The translations under genes and the position numbers were made by a program. Shown piece by piece: positions 47,994 through 61,281 of a stretch of 64,000 nucleotides of DNA (position 1 is its first letter; every line of letters begins with the position of its first letter). The stretch is from Sinotaia quadrata (lineage: Eukaryota > Mollusca > Gastropoda > Architaenioglossa > Viviparidae), in the NCBI GenBank assembly GCA_028829895.1, contig CM054177.1, positions 36,300,564 to 36,364,563 of the forward strand. The letters run 5' to 3'. The notes under the pieces are model-generated. The model worked only from the letters and a program-made list of their open reading frames with translations. It was not told the origin of the DNA and searched no databases.

Positions 47994-50900
47994 GCTATTA
48001 CAACTTATGGTTTTGCCTCTACAAGAATTATTATTGATACTTATAACCCTGGTAAGTGATAACAGTTTAATTCACAATAGTTGTATTATTTATAGGTAAA
48101 AATTTCATAGCTTTCTCAAATATTATATATAAATTTTAAAAATAAAAGAACAAAATATTCCTTTAATAATATAAATATGTCATTTACATGAAAATGTGAA
48201 ATTTTATCACAAGTAGACTCTTTATTTGAAGCTGCCATTTGTAAGAAAGCTCTCTCAAGTACACTCTTTAAAGTCAAAGCAGCTTATTTTGCTCAGAACT
48301 TATACCTTACAGATAGTGAGGTTGTTATAAAGTGAGAGCAAAAAATAAATAATTATAATTATATCTGAACTATAATAACACCCACAAAACAAGTCCTGTT
48401 CAATTTACAATATTATTAAAGTTTACTGAAAAATAATATTATCATTCAAAAATCTCTTGTTTTAAAAGTTAAAGCCCTGTTCACTGTATCTGTTGTATGA
48501 ACAGCTGAAAATGAATGTAAAAGCTAGTTTTAAAGTATAATTTATATAAAAGATGTTTGAAAACTTGTATTCTCACACCAGTTACCTCAAGAATTCAAAT
48601 TTTATCAATGAACTAATTAAATTTACCATCACACAATCAAGAACAAGCATTTAATGCAACAACAACATGCACACATCTACTGGGGTGTAACTGTTTACAA
48701 AAACTATTCTGGCACTTTATAATCTTGCTGTCTAAGTTAGGAATAAACTGATGTTTGTACTTTTGCTGTTCTTCCAACTTTCTCTAATGTCTTTAGATAC
48801 TCAAATGACAATAAAATATTGATTAAATGTAAGGTCTGCAAATCTTGTCCAAAGATGAATATCATTTTATTTTGGAATGTTTGTTTAGGCTGAAGTAAGA
48901 ACAAAAATCACATCAACAAGTTGAGCCATTTATTTTAAAATCTATTAAGTTGTATTAAATACCAAATTGTGTATGAAGCATTAAAGCTAAGGGATTCAAT
49001 GTTGACTAATTTATAATCTCATATAAAGCAGCTATGTGTGTTAGAACTTATATGCATTGTTTTCAATAAGATGGGGCAGATGGCCTGAAAGATGTAATTA
49101 TTTATTTATTATTTTTTAGATAATAATAGTAGATTTTAGCAATAGACATCTATTATTTTACCTATATATATTATATTCATAAGACTCATTTGCTATTGTT
49201 AGCTAATCTAGTTGTGTTTTTATACAAATTTTTAACTAATTGTTAAATATTCAACACTCATGTCAATGGTAATAACATGTCAATAAAATATTCAAACCCT
49301 CACTATCTAAGCACATGTGCTTGTGTCTGTCCATCTATAAATGCATAAATAATTTCATATTTATGTAAAGCATTTACAAATTGCCCTAAGATTATAAATG
49401 AAATTAATGTGAAAGTATTAGAATTAATTATTATTACTCTTCATTTAGTATTACTAATAATATTTTGAGTACTGTGTAGTTATTTGATGGATCTGTTTCT
49501 AATATTAGCTGTTTGCAAAATAAGTTAAATGAATCTAATAAAAACTAAAATATTATAAAGATATGGATTATATAATTGTAACCATTTAAAATTTATTAAC
49601 TACATATTAAATTATAATATGTAAAAGGACATTATATCTGTGTGCATGTGTGTTAGATTTTAAGTGTACTTAATGACATTGTTGCTGGATGAGCTTTGAG
49701 GTAAATATAACTGATCATTTTGATGAAGGGTTAAATTATCCTGGCATATAGATCTACAATTATTGTACAAAAGCTTTACATGTATGTCTAGATATAGCTT
49801 CTTGATCACTTTCTCTTCAAAGCAATCATTATAAATATAATAGAGTTTTTTAAACAATCACTAAGGTTATTTATTTATTGATGGAACACTGCTTTCTTTC
49901 AATTGTGGATTTGCTACATCTCAATTCTTTGGCAAAGAATATATATATACACTGAAAGATGAAAACCACTCACAAGAATGACACAAAAGCAATGAAGCAA
50001 GGATGCAGCTTTGTTACTGTGGTGTGGCCATCCACCTTCTCACGATTTTATTAAGCTTATTAAAAGTGAAAATAGCTTGAATCATAATAATATTTTAAAT
50101 TTAATAATAATATTTCAGATAGTAATATTAGTTCTAATTTTATTACTTAAACCACTATAAAAGTAGCGATTTTAAACTAGTTCTAACGTTGGACATTTTG
50201 ATTAATTTAGATTTGAATTTCCCAACTCGCCCAGTTAGGTAATCTCCAGTCAAACTTGCCGCTTCAGCCACCATAAATGTACCTAAAGTATTAGTGTCTG
50301 CACGAGTGGACCACGTTCCTCAGCTAACGAACACTTGGAACCGAATATGAAAAGTTGGTTAAAATCTGGACAACAAATGTTAGAAAAATTAAATAGGCAT
50401 ATTAGAGAAATCCAAAATTAGACTGCCTTTCAGACCCACAATGAGTGTCTCCTAAAGTGAGTGACTGTCTCCTATAGTATCTTTCCCAGACTGAATAATT
50501 ATGAGTTTGAGGACTTGTGGGATTATCTGAATTTTATAATTCAGTGATTACTTGCCAGCAAAGGTCATATCATGGTTTTATTCTTACTAATTATCAAAAT
50601 TAATCTTTTCCTTCATTTTGCAGTTTATTTATAAGCCTATTGTTTTGTATTCATAAATGTTAGTTAAGATTTCTGAGAGAGAATGAGCGAGAGAGCTTTT
50701 TCTCGTCTATACAAATTATCTGATTGAGTGAACATAATATCACTTAAATGCATGGTTGTAAGCAATGTATAAGGAGGAATATTTGTGGCCACCCCATTCA
50801 ATCACTGTATCAACTCATTGCTGGTCTGCATTAAGATGCCATATCACTCCTTCCTTCACAGGAATCAGAAAATAACACACCAATGCTGTTAAATGGCTGA

Positions 50901-51414
50901 ATGGACAGGTTTTCTACTGGTCAATGAAGTAAAAGAAAAGTTAAAAAAGGAAAGACTTAGAAAGACATTGTTGTTGCTATTGTTACTGCCTATGCTTACA
51001 TAAGCCAGTAAAAATCCTTCATTGATAATGATTACACTGAGCCATATATTGTAAACTATCAGGGCATTTTTCTTGTTTTATTTCTACTTCACTCAATTTT
51101 ATTTTCCTTATTAAATTCCTTTAAAATTATAAATGAGTCCTTTGTTTCTCATCTGTCATGTTCATTTATGTCACTGGGACTGCATTCACAAAGAAAGTCT
51201 GGGGAATAGAGCTAGATTAATAATTATGTGCTAGTATAAGGGCTAGAAGTATGTGATAGTGTCATTCATTTATTGTCCATCCTTTGTATTTGTTTCTTGA
51301 AAGTGCATGCATGTGACTGGGAAGCCAGGTTAAGTTTCCCTCCTCCTGCATTTCACATGAATATAAGTCATATTTATCTCTCTCAGTTGATGTCATGCTC
51401 TATTTTCAACTTCT

Positions 51415-51590
51415 TCAAGATTATGTGATTCGCGTATTTTTGAGCTGTTGAACATACATGGCCAGAATAGATGGTTTCTTTAGCTTTTGAATAGGTACAG
51501 ATATTCAATTGCTTGTTTTTTTAATTGGGTGCAGGGTTTAATTTAAAATGGATTTATAAGAGATTCAAGAAAACATTACCTATACTTTAA
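51415..51590 (+). repeat. dispersed repeat, copy 2
   Basis: Matches 42,705-42,905 in the same orientation, with ATTTTTGAGCTGTTGAACAT, GGCCAGAATAGATGGTTTCT and CAAGAAAACATTACCTATAC. Weaker matching extends about 60 bp upstream (ATGTCATGC versus ACATCATGC). Confidence 0.6.
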
Positions 51591-53084
51591 TCTCAAAACT
51601 AATTTTTATTATAGTTTAAAACATCATCCTTTCATCACAAAACTTTACTGCCTTTGTAGCAGTGAATCTGGTAGATGTTATTTGCTGTTTTTAATGCAAA
51701 AACTTAAATGGAAAAGTAATTATAGCAACCAACTTTCTGTGAATGAATGATGATTGTTTTGATATCTGAGAAAAACTATTAGCAACATATACATACAAAC
51801 AAAACAATCCTGGATTAAAATACAATATACTTTTTCTATTAATTCTTACTACTCCATTCTCCTTTAGAGTGTATATCAAGAAATTAAAAGACAATGTATT
51901 CATATCTAGTGACATGACGTTTCAAAATTGTATGCTATTTGGTAGTATCTTCACAATTTGGCATTTCTTCTTTGAAAGTAACAAATATATGACCAGTTGA
52001 ATTAATGGTATGACAGTTTTGTTTTTTAGAACATTTTAAGAAACCCATTTGTAAAATTGTCATTTAAGAAATGTTTGGGGCACAACAATGTTTATGTATA
52101 CTTTTGAAATACTTTCTTGTAGATTTCTTTTTTTTTTTAATTACAAAGAAAAATATATGTGATATAACTCGAGGACATAGCTTTTAAGTACTGTTAATTG
52201 TCTATAGTTTCTTTTACATTAAATGACTTACAAAAATTAATGCAGACAATAATGACAATCCTATAAAAGTTGACAAAATCTATTATATAAGAAAGAGCAA
52301 GAAGCAAAGTTGCAGGAACAAACCCTTTTCTCCCACAAGTATTATTTTTCATATTCAAGAAGGTAACCTTCATATAATATCTTTTCTGCTTGATTGTGAT
52401 TACACATCCACTCTCTTTTGCTGAGTTTGCAAATGGGCCAAACACCAATGTTTTTGCTTTGGAAAGAATTGATAGAGTGACATGGATGGAAAATGAAAAA
52501 TTTGACTAAGTGTTTATGGAATTTTCTAAGTGCAATTTTGCCAGGGCAGCAACCAAGGGTTTTCTCTTTTAAATACCAAAGGTATTTTGAGTTAGCAGCC
52601 TTTAACAAAAGGAACCCTTTTTATCATCCCATTTGACAGACTGGACACTAAGCTGCACAAGTATTTAATGTTCCATCCCACAGAAAAGATTATTATTATT
52701 AGCTGGATGCATAAAGAACCAGATTATATTATTATCCCATCCAAAAGACTACATAATAAGCTTACCTCATTGGAGTCATTAAAAATTCTCCAAGTTTTTT
52801 TTTTTTAAAAGTTCCAACTGAAGGTCTACTATTATAAGTGAATATTTTACAGTTATCAATGATCAAGAAGTGTGTAAATTTCAAATCAAGTACTTTAAAT
52901 AATACTTATATGCAAATAAGATGCAGTATCTGTTGAAGAGTCTACATATCCTTCATTTGTGGACTGCTATATTAATTATTTTACTTTAGTTTTACTTATG
53001 TTAATTAAGAATTTCAATCATTAACTGGTGATAGTGTTTTTTAATTAAATTTATTGGATAAACAAGAAATCAAAGGAAACATAC

Positions 53085-53242
53085 CAGCATCAATCCAACA
53101 AAGCTGTTCTGAATATAAATCAAAGGCAAGACCATTTGGAAGTGCAAGGCCATCATGGACAAAAACCTGGCGAGATGTGCCATCCATGTTTGCCTTCTCT
53201 ATTTGTGGTTGATTTCTGTTCCAGTCAGTCCAATATAGTACT
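53085..53242 (-). CDS. nid: Nidogen exon: YWTD propeller blades
   Basis: Acceptor TAATTTCAG, donor GCTG|GTATGT. One base completes a Gly codon, then 52 codons, then one base. It reads VLYWTDWNRNQPQIEKANMD, GTSRQVFVHDGLALPNGLAF and DLYSEQLCWIDAG. YWTDWNR..P.IE and LPNGL.FD are standard nidogen G3 sequence. The adjoining exons fit in phase, so no exon is missing between 61110 and 44832. Confidence 0.96.
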
Positions 53243-53761
53243 CTGAAATTAAATGCACACTTATTTCTTATTGTTGTTATTTATGTCACAAAATAATAGA
53301 TACTGTATTTAATTTATGTTTTAAAAAATAAATGAAGCATACATTACAACAAAAGTAATGAAAAAATAAAACCAAATTAAGTGATTACAACTCTTGTCAT
53401 AAACACCTAGACATTTAAATATTATCTCCCTTTATTTTAATTATTATCTTGTATAAACAATTTTACATTGATTGGAATGGTGGCTCAAACCTGCCTGAAG
53501 CTGGTCAGAGCAACCTGAGAGATAAAGAGCAGACATTATTGAATGCACTGCTTTAGTGGTCTTTCCATAATGGTTTTTCCATGCAACAGAGGGAAGGGGT
53601 AACATCTGGAATTCCAGATGCATATATTTGATTGTGTAATATGGAAAACAAGAGAAACGTGATAGCATGTGTTAAAGATTTATGCATGGTCTACTAGTAT
53701 CAGTCTGCTTTGGGGGTTTTGCTCAAGCCTTTTGAAACAACAATCCATTCTCTTTTGAACA

Positions 53762-55665
53762 CTAATCCATTCTGTATGGACAGCTCTCTTTTCTAACAGA
53801 AAATATACCTGCAAACTGTTTGCGACTTCCTTCCACTCTTCTTGCCATCCTGATTGAATAATTTTTCTTTAGCTGCTGTACTTCAGAATCTTGCTGTACA
53901 ACAACTTGTAATTCCTGCAGCTTTGCCTCAGAAACTGAAATGTATGAAGACATACTTCAACTTCTCTTTCTACCTGTGTGGGGAAAATTTCCTCCTTTCA
54001 GTACTACCCGGACCAGCACTGGACTTAACTGATCTGCTCAATGTATCTGCCAAATACATGTCTGTACCTTTCTTGAATACAAATGTGTATTCAAATTTCT
54101 GTATACACAAAAGCATTCCCTGTAGCCGCTTCAGTGCACTCAACAGACTTTTGGTGTATCGGAATCAATGGATTGTGATCCATCTTGACCTCATCATGTT
54201 GACCCAAAACATAATGTTCAAAATGTTCAAGTGCAAAAACTATCACCAGCATCTCTTTCTCTATATATGCATAATTTCTCTCTGTTTGTGTGAGCACTCT
54301 GGATTCAAAATGTATTGGCTGTCCACCTGCCAACAAACGTGAGCTGAGCCAAAACTCTGATGCATTAGCCTGTAGAGGTATCTTCTCTTTGGCATAAAAA
54401 AAATGCAAAATATGTGGTTCCACAAGCATTTTCTTGATATCCTCCAAGGCCTAACCAAGGACATGAACATCCCATTAGAAATGTACATTTTTCTTCATGA
54501 GCTCTCTGAGAAGTGTTGTATTCTCAGATAACCATGGAGTAAATTTCTGTAAGTAGCCAATCATCTCTAACAGACGCTGCACCACCACTTTGTCCGCAGG
54601 TTGTTTGAACTTCTTGATAGCATCTACTTTCTTCGGGTCTGCTTTGACTCCTTGCTGGTAATGAAACATCTTTCCTCTTCAATTCTACCTTGAAACTGTT
54701 CAGCTTTATGCCCTTCTCTTGACATCTCTGCAGCACTTTCTCAACTTTGTATCATGATCTGCAGCTGTTTCTTCATCAGAATCACCCTTGCCCGAGATTA
54801 TCACATCATCATCATGAACTGTAAAAACACCATGCAGACCTTGTAGTGCTGCATCTACCTTCCTCTGGAACTCTTCTGGTGCAACTGACACCCCAAACAG
54901 CATTCTTTTGCACTGAAACATCCCAAATGGTGTTTCAAAAGTTGTCAACAGGCTGCTTTCTTCATCTAACTTGAGGTGCCAAAAGCCATTCCTCCAATCA
55001 AGGTGCATTAAAAATCCTCTGCTCCTTTCAACTCTTCAAGAATGCTATCATCTTCATTGGATAGTCATTTTGCTTCAACAATTTGCTGAGTGACTTTGGA
55101 TTGATACAAAGATGGATAGAACCATTCGGTTTGATTGTCACCATGAGGCTGCTGATTCAATCAGTTGGACTATCAACTTTTGCGATCACTCCAAGTATTA
55201 ACAATCACAAGCTCCACTTTGACTTCTCTGATTGCAATGGGTCAATGCCTACAGGGTAGTTTGACACTGATGAATCTGTTTCTAAGTGTAGCTCACCTTT
55301 GATATTACCCAATTCTCCCTCAAAAACATCATGAAATTCTTCCAGAATTCCCCCTTTTTGGCCAATAACTGCAATGTTTTCTCTCAGTGCTCTTAAAGTT
55401 GCAATTTTTTCTACTGCTTTGAGTCCTAGAATCCACTTTGTTTTTCCTCTCAGGATTTGAAATCATACCAGATACGTTTTCTGATTTGGGGAGTTTTCCA
55501 TTTCAAATATTTTCTCTACTAATGGTCTAACTTCTCTACCATCATACATCACCAGTTTCTTGTTTCACTTGTAAAGGGCATGCATTGATCTATCTCCTGT
55601 GACTGATGTAAGTCTCTTGTGATATACAGTTTATACTGGCCCCTGTGTTTAACTGAAATGTCACT
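53762..55665 (-). pseudogene. gypsy pol pseudogene (PR-RT-RNase H-IN start)
   Basis: Protease: FQLNTGASINCIS near 55,620-55,660, with the catalytic DTGA reading NTGA. RT: KPNGSIHLCINPK near 55,110, then LDWRNGFWHLKLDEES, TPFGMFQCKRMLFGVSVAPE and the metal-binding box VHDDDVII (YADD-type) near 54,800. The connection region includes KADPKKVDAI and MIGYLQKFTPWLSENTTLLR. RNase H: LQANASEFWL (first acidic residue Asp replaced by Asn), TERNYAYIEKEMLVIVFALE and KMDHNPL. Pre-integrase region: ISVSEAKLQELQVVVQQDSE. At least four frame changes and several in-frame stops separate these parts, so it is non-functional. Confidence 0.9.
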
Positions 55666-55989
55666 AGCACTCTTCCTATTATCATATTTGCAAAGACTCC
55701 TGTTTCATTTATGCCAATGTGCAAAACACTCTCATGATTCTAATCCTCATAAGAAGCATCTAATTCCTGGTTATAATCATCATCATGCAACAGGTTTAAT
55801 GATTTCTTCTCGTTCAGTCTGCATATACTGGCAAAATTATTTATTTTTCACATGCGTTACATATCTTTCCATATGCTGGATACTGTTTTTGTTTTTGGCA
55901 TGCTTCTTGACACAAAACCTACACATTATTCTTCCCTCTTATGTGAAATAGGCTTGTTCAACATATGCCTAGTTCTGTCTCTAGTGTAG

Positions 55990-56605
55990 CTTATTTCTTT
56001 GGCACTACTCATGTTCTTTGCCTGTGCTGTTGTGACATCATGGACTCTGCAGATCTCTATACACTGGTGTAGATATAAGTCCTTTTATTCCAGAAGTTTC
56101 CTCCAGATGTCATCATTGCTGACCCCTGCCAGCACTCTGTCAAGCATGAGGTGGTCTTCCATCTGGCCCAAATGACAGTTCTTTGCCAGTTGTCAAAAGA
56201 CTGCCACATAGGCTTCAACACTTTCTTCCATTCTTGGTTGCATTGATTGAATCTTTAAGTTTCATTTGTCTGTACTATGCAATAATATTCAATTACCAAA
56301 TCAATGTCATTTCATTTGTCGTCAGTGTCAAACTTGAACATTTTGTATAGCCCTGCTGCCTCCTCCTCTCCAATGACTGTAAGAAATATTGCCATTTGGT
56401 ACTGTGTCTCTGTTTGGTCTACTGTTTAGTCATACCACTACTTTGTAATTTTCTCATTGTTGCCTCCATTACCAAAACACTTTTCCAGCCTTTCTCTTGT
56501 CATGTCACTTAATTTTAACTTTGGCAGCAGAAGTAGACTTGTACCTATCAACCTTCTATGTGGTGTCATTGCCTGTTGTTCTTGAATCTCATCATTCTCA
56601 GCCAT
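55990..56605 (-). pseudogene. gypsy gag pseudogene
   Basis: Starts MAENDEIQEQQAMT 14 bases after the primer-binding site, followed by LLLPKLKLSDMTRERLEKCF. After a stop, YQMAIFLTVIGEEEAAGLYK and MFKFDTDDK match the capsid region (A.FL.VIGEEA...Y..F.F) of Ty3/gypsy gag. Further fragments up to about 56,000 (CLTECWQGSAMMTS, NKRTYIYTSV) are compatible with the C-terminal capsid in broken frames. Confidence 0.75.
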
Positions 56606-56618
56606 CTTAGACTTTATT

Positions 56619-56633
56619 GCACTTCTGACACCA
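56619..56633 (-). other. primer-binding site complementary to a Leu tRNA
   Basis: On the minus strand TGGTGTCAGAAGTGC, which matches the tRNA-Leu(CAA) 3' end used by many Ty3/gypsy elements except at the last base. The LTR ends just before it in TTCA. Confidence 0.75.
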
Positions 56634-59600
56634 TGAACGAGTTTCACATTCAGAAAAGAAGTTAGTGCGGGTAAGCCATTGCGAGCTGTGTACTTCTGCA
56701 CATGCCCAATTTATTGTCGTAAACATCCTATTACAAAATACAAGTAAACCAATATCGTCATACTTTTTTTTAATGTAATTTATTTACACATCTCATAATT
56801 ATTCACCAGAAACACATATGAGAGAGGCACATGCAAATTCCACAATTTAATACACATCAAATATAGTAGTAAGTAAGTCAAATTTGCTTTTACTTTTTTT
56901 TAGTGTTATAAATAATTTTTTATTACTTCATTTATGTGCTCAGTCAATAATTTATAATTATTTTAAAATATTTTTATAATTTCATTTCTTTGCTAAATTT
57001 GTTTAAGTATTGCAAGCTCATAAAGAAAAATATAAAATACAAATCAAAATTTTATGTAATAAATACAATGACTTGAATTATATGCCTATATTTCAAGCCA
57101 ATTAAGGAAAGAATGCTCAGTTTGCTGAAGACTGAAACCAGTCAATTCTTTTCCTAAATGAAAAGAACATATGTTTCTGTGTATATTCCTTATCTATAAA
57201 TTTAATTATATTACAATAATTTTTGTAATTAAAATTTGTGAATAATACTTAATTAATTTATTAATTTTAAACTTTTGTAAATTGTTTTTATTTTCATAAT
57301 TTTATGTTTAAAATGTTAATTGGTGTATTGATTGCTTTATTTTAATTTGTAATTTTATTAGTAGTATTTATGTGTACCTCGCCACAAACTTTCAATGTAT
57401 GCATTATATGAAATTGATAATAAATAAATCAAGCTAAAATCCAAATATATTTCTTTGCTTTTTAAAAAAACAACTTATCATTTGCAAATAATATAAAAAT
57501 AACTGCATAATATCATGTTCTGATAACACATAATATAAAAAATGCAAAAGGTCTAATTATAAACTACATTAGTACATATTAGCAATTAGCAATGCTTTAT
57601 GCCTTTAGTAATTGTAGTTCCAAATAAGTTTTAAAAGTATTTGCAACAGATTTAATAATTCATCCAACAAAATTACTGCAATAATATGGAGTTTTTTTTA
57701 ACACAAACAAACAAAAAAGTTATTTTTCAAGTTAACATCATCTAATATTTACTCAGAAATGTAGATGCTTATATAGTAACCATCACCCTCCTCCCCACCC
57801 CACCCCCATCACTGCTTTTATCATCCACCAATTCTTAATTCCTCCTCTTAATTTTGCCTAGGCTTTAGCCCTTGTCCACAACTGACAAAAGTTGAAAGAG
57901 AAAGAAAATATGACAACAATAGTATCCAACTGGGTTGATTATTTCATATATATATATATATATATTTTTTTTTTGCATGTATTGAAAGATCTTGCATTGT
58001 TGATTATCTGTGTTATCAGATTTGTTACTTCTAGGATACATGCTAAGTTGATCAGTTTTTGAATTTACTGATCTTTCAGTTTTTGTATACTGGTGATGGC
58101 GAGTTTATTAACTTTTCTTTTGACTGGGTCATCCACATTATACATTGGTAAATCTGTTCATTTTCTTTAGTGAAAGAGAAATTAATTATTATTTTTGTGA
58201 AGACTGTGATGTGGAAGGTTTTGTATTTGCTAATTATATTTTAAAAGAGGAATTATTTCATTTGTATGCTGTTGGAGTGATTGTTGTACCTTCAAATAGT
58301 GTTGATTATGAAAATAATTATTTAGAGATGATAAAGAACATTCTATAAATATTCTTTTTTAAATTTAATTGTTAAACATTTCTCACATTCACATTTAATT
58401 GGAAAGTTTGGGTGAGTATTAAAGCAAACAAATTGAATGTGACAGTGAATGAAAAGCCAATGTGAACCTATCCATGAAAAGATATGTCCTTGCATATGAT
58501 TAAATTTAAGAGGCCTACTTAACTTTCAAGCTCAAGCTCACTCTAGCAACAGTTACTTTTAGTCAATAAATTAAAGATGACAGGATAGGATTTTGTCCAC
58601 TGGCAGCAGGAAAATATTAATAGTAGTAGATGCATATTAATATTATGAAATAATAATTATTATACCAGTAGTATGATGCAGTATACATATTAATATTATG
58701 AAATATTAATGGTAATTAAACCAGTAGTATGATATAGTATACAAAAAAGGGAGAGAGAAAATAGAGAGAAAGTAAGAAAAATATATTTCTTAAAGTATTC
58801 CTAAAAGTTATCATGAGCCATATTTATCTAAGTTTTCACATCCTAATTTGTTATACTCTGGTTGGCTGTTGGTATGAGGTGTTAGGAAACTTACCCAATT
58901 TTAATAATTCCATCTTTTGGAATTATCAAATTAATATTTTTTCAATAAGTGAAATGCATGTTTCTAGTTGCTTTGCATGCTGATATGCTAATGTCACAAT
59001 CTTTAAAACAAAAATATAAACAGAAGTTTCTTCTTTATGCCTAGAAGCTGTTTTAAATGTATGAGTATTCATATCATCTAAATTATCCATTTGAAAACAC
59101 AAAGATAGTCAAACACTATAGCTGCTCAAGATGATAAAAAAAGAATAAAGACCATTTATTTACTCTGAAAGTAGTAAATAGATTATGCTAAATGGTCCAT
59201 AAAGATGGCTTAATGTCTAAGTGAAGGTTTCTGACATTCATGCACTAAATCATGAGTAAATAGTGAGATTAAATATAGTGAAAAAAATCTCTCTGCAACT
59301 GGTAGGATTTTCAAAATGCCACAAGCAATGTTGACTTATGACCCAATGTCTTCTGAAGACCAAATGACAAAAACATAAACTAAAAGATTATGCTCTGATT
59401 CATTCAAACTGATTAAAAGAAGTCTAAACAAGTACTTTTTTATGGGTAAAATAATTATAAATAAAATATTAAAAAATACCCATTTGTTTATGATCTAAAA
59501 TCATACAAAGATTAGGCAGGTTTTACAAAGGTTTTCTGCAATACTGTACTATAAAAAAAGAACAAGACAGAAAAAAATATTTTCATGACTGTGGATATAC

Positions 59601-61109
59601 TGGATCTAATATAATCATGTCCTAGCAATATATTTTGGGCTTCACAAACTCTAAAGCTGGATCTGAATATAAATACTTTGGTACTAAAACAACAAAATAT
59701 AATCTTGTTTATTATCCTTTGTATGATTGTAGACTCTAAGTTATATTTCAACTTGAAATCTCTTATCTACAAAAATAGATAATAAGACATTTAATAGAAT
59801 GAAGTACTATTTTAATGTAATTACTTTCAATAAATATAAATAAAACACCTGAATGGTGCATTAAGATTTGATAAATAATCATGAATATATTTAAAGTCTA
59901 TAATCTTTATTTTTATGATTTATATGTTAGTAAAATCAAATATAATTAGAAGTATGTTCATTAACATGAGTGTTTTTTGTGAACATTTTTTATTATTAAA
60001 TTTCTGTTACAGTGAGTATTTTACATAATAAACGATTAAAAGAATAGAGAGCAAATTCTTTAAACAGATATACTTAATTAATGGGTATAATAAATACCAC
60101 ATATAAATATGTGGAAATGCACAAACAACTATATTAAGTTTTGCAAGTGTTTCACCTTACAAGGCAATTAACAGACAATTTTTAACACTCAATAAATACA
60201 AGAAATGGTGTTTCCACCTTCAATAAAAGATATTTGTATTTATTTATCTTATTTTACTTCACAATATCTTTTTACATCTTCAGATCATTATTTTTGAGTC
60301 TCTAACACACTATGCATTACTGTATGACCTATCAATGACTAGATCTCCTTCAGTTACATTTCACTTTTAAAACAAAAATAGGTTTCATTAAATGTTACTC
60401 ACTAATTATTCAGATAAGATTTTTGTTATAATATTTAAAAATGTTGCAATAGGTTTACACACTTATATGATTTATCTCTTACTGTAAAGTAATTCTAAGT
60501 GTCCTGTTAAAACATCCAATCTTGCAATTGTTTTGTAATGTAAATCTATCAATTAAAATACTTTTTTTGATCTTGAGCTACATGTACAAATATTACTTAG
60601 GCATTAAAAGTTAAACGTAGTGCTATCAGAAACCAATTTTAACAACTGCCCAGTAGCTTTCTATGTACTGACTTTGCTATCTAATATGGGTGAGTGACAA
60701 ACCATACTTTTTGACAAGACAATCTCTAATAATTAAAAAATTCTTATGAGATATATATAATGATTTTATAAATATTTAATTTGTTTCTTGTAAGTGAAAA
60801 ATTATTAATCAAAAGTAAAGCTTTACTTGTATGAATCTGTCCACCAATGGCTTTGCATTACCAAAAAAATTTTTAAAGCCTATATATTTTTGTCATCTTC
60901 CTCTCACCATAAACTACTTCCAAAGAGTGTTGCTCAGTACTCTAAACAAACATCATATCCTAAAGTGAGCTGCAAAACTCTATGGTAGCACTCACATTAG
61001 TGAATTTAACATATAATTATAGGTTATTTATAATATATTATATTATACATTTATAATCATGTGCAATTAATAATCCAATAAGAGAATAAATTATAATTCT
61101 AATAATTAC

Positions 61110-61281
61110 CCTCGATTAATATTAAGAACAATGGAACGAGGATTGACCATGTCTGTGTCAATTAGCGTTTTGCGATAGGATCCCTCCAGTTTCACAACTT
61201 CCAGAGTGTCCATCTTGGAGTCGGTAAAGTATAAGTTGCGTGATATATAATCTATTGCTATGCCTTCTGGTGATCCAAGCC
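61110..61281 (-). CDS. nid: Nidogen exon: first propeller exon in the window
   Basis: Acceptor CTTGTTGCAG, donor CGAGG|GTAATT. Two bases, 56 codons and two bases. It reads LGSPEGIAIDYISRNLYFTD, SKMDTLEVVKLEGSYRKTLI and DTDMVNPRSIVLNINRG. PEG.AID....LY.TDS and the NPR(A/S)I turn match YWTD blades of nidogen G3 (SG..DPEGLAID...MYWTDS). The upstream portion of nidogen (G1, G2, EGF string, thyroglobulin repeat) lies beyond the window's right end. Confidence 0.94.

Larger units (their letters stand above)
44833..53084 (-). other. nidogen intron with minisatellites and a piggyBac relic
   Basis: An 8.3 kb intron. It contains a 72 bp minisatellite (45.7-46.0 kb), a piggyBac pseudogene with an internal 33 bp array (46.75-47.7 kb), perfect direct repeats of about 65 bp around that relic, and copy 2 of a dispersed repeat (51.4-51.6 kb). 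Remaining stretches (48.0-51.4 and 51.6-53.08 kb) are AT-rich, with short open frames that carry no recognisable motif. Confidence 0.75.
53700..56750 (-). mobile_element. Ty3/gypsy retrotransposon relic (5' LTR end to integrase N-terminus)
   Basis: Order on the minus strand: part of an LTR with AATAAA (56715-56710), a tRNA-Leu-type primer-binding site (56633-56619), gag, protease, reverse transcriptase, RNase H and the start of integrase, ending near 53,700. Stops and frameshifts are present throughout. It lies in the same orientation as nidogen. Neither LTR is complete, and no integrase core or 3' LTR is visible before exon 53085-53242. Confidence 0.85.
53243..61109 (-). other. nidogen intron containing a gypsy pseudo-element
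   Basis: A 7.9 kb intron. The 53.7-56.75 kb part is a Ty3/gypsy relic. The rest (56.8-61.1 kb) is AT-rich, with a TA run near 57,948-57,966 and a C-rich patch near 57,790, and shows no recognisable gene. Confidence 0.8.

Noticed and set aside
54091..54342. Plus-strand 162-codon frame (53,854-54,342)
   Set aside because: It is antisense to the gypsy RNase H and integrase-start segments, which carry the recognisable motifs on the minus strand.
58145..58348. 67-codon frame with hydrophilic sequence
   Set aside because: No start context, splice sites or recognisable family; consistent with a chance frame in AT-rich intron DNA.
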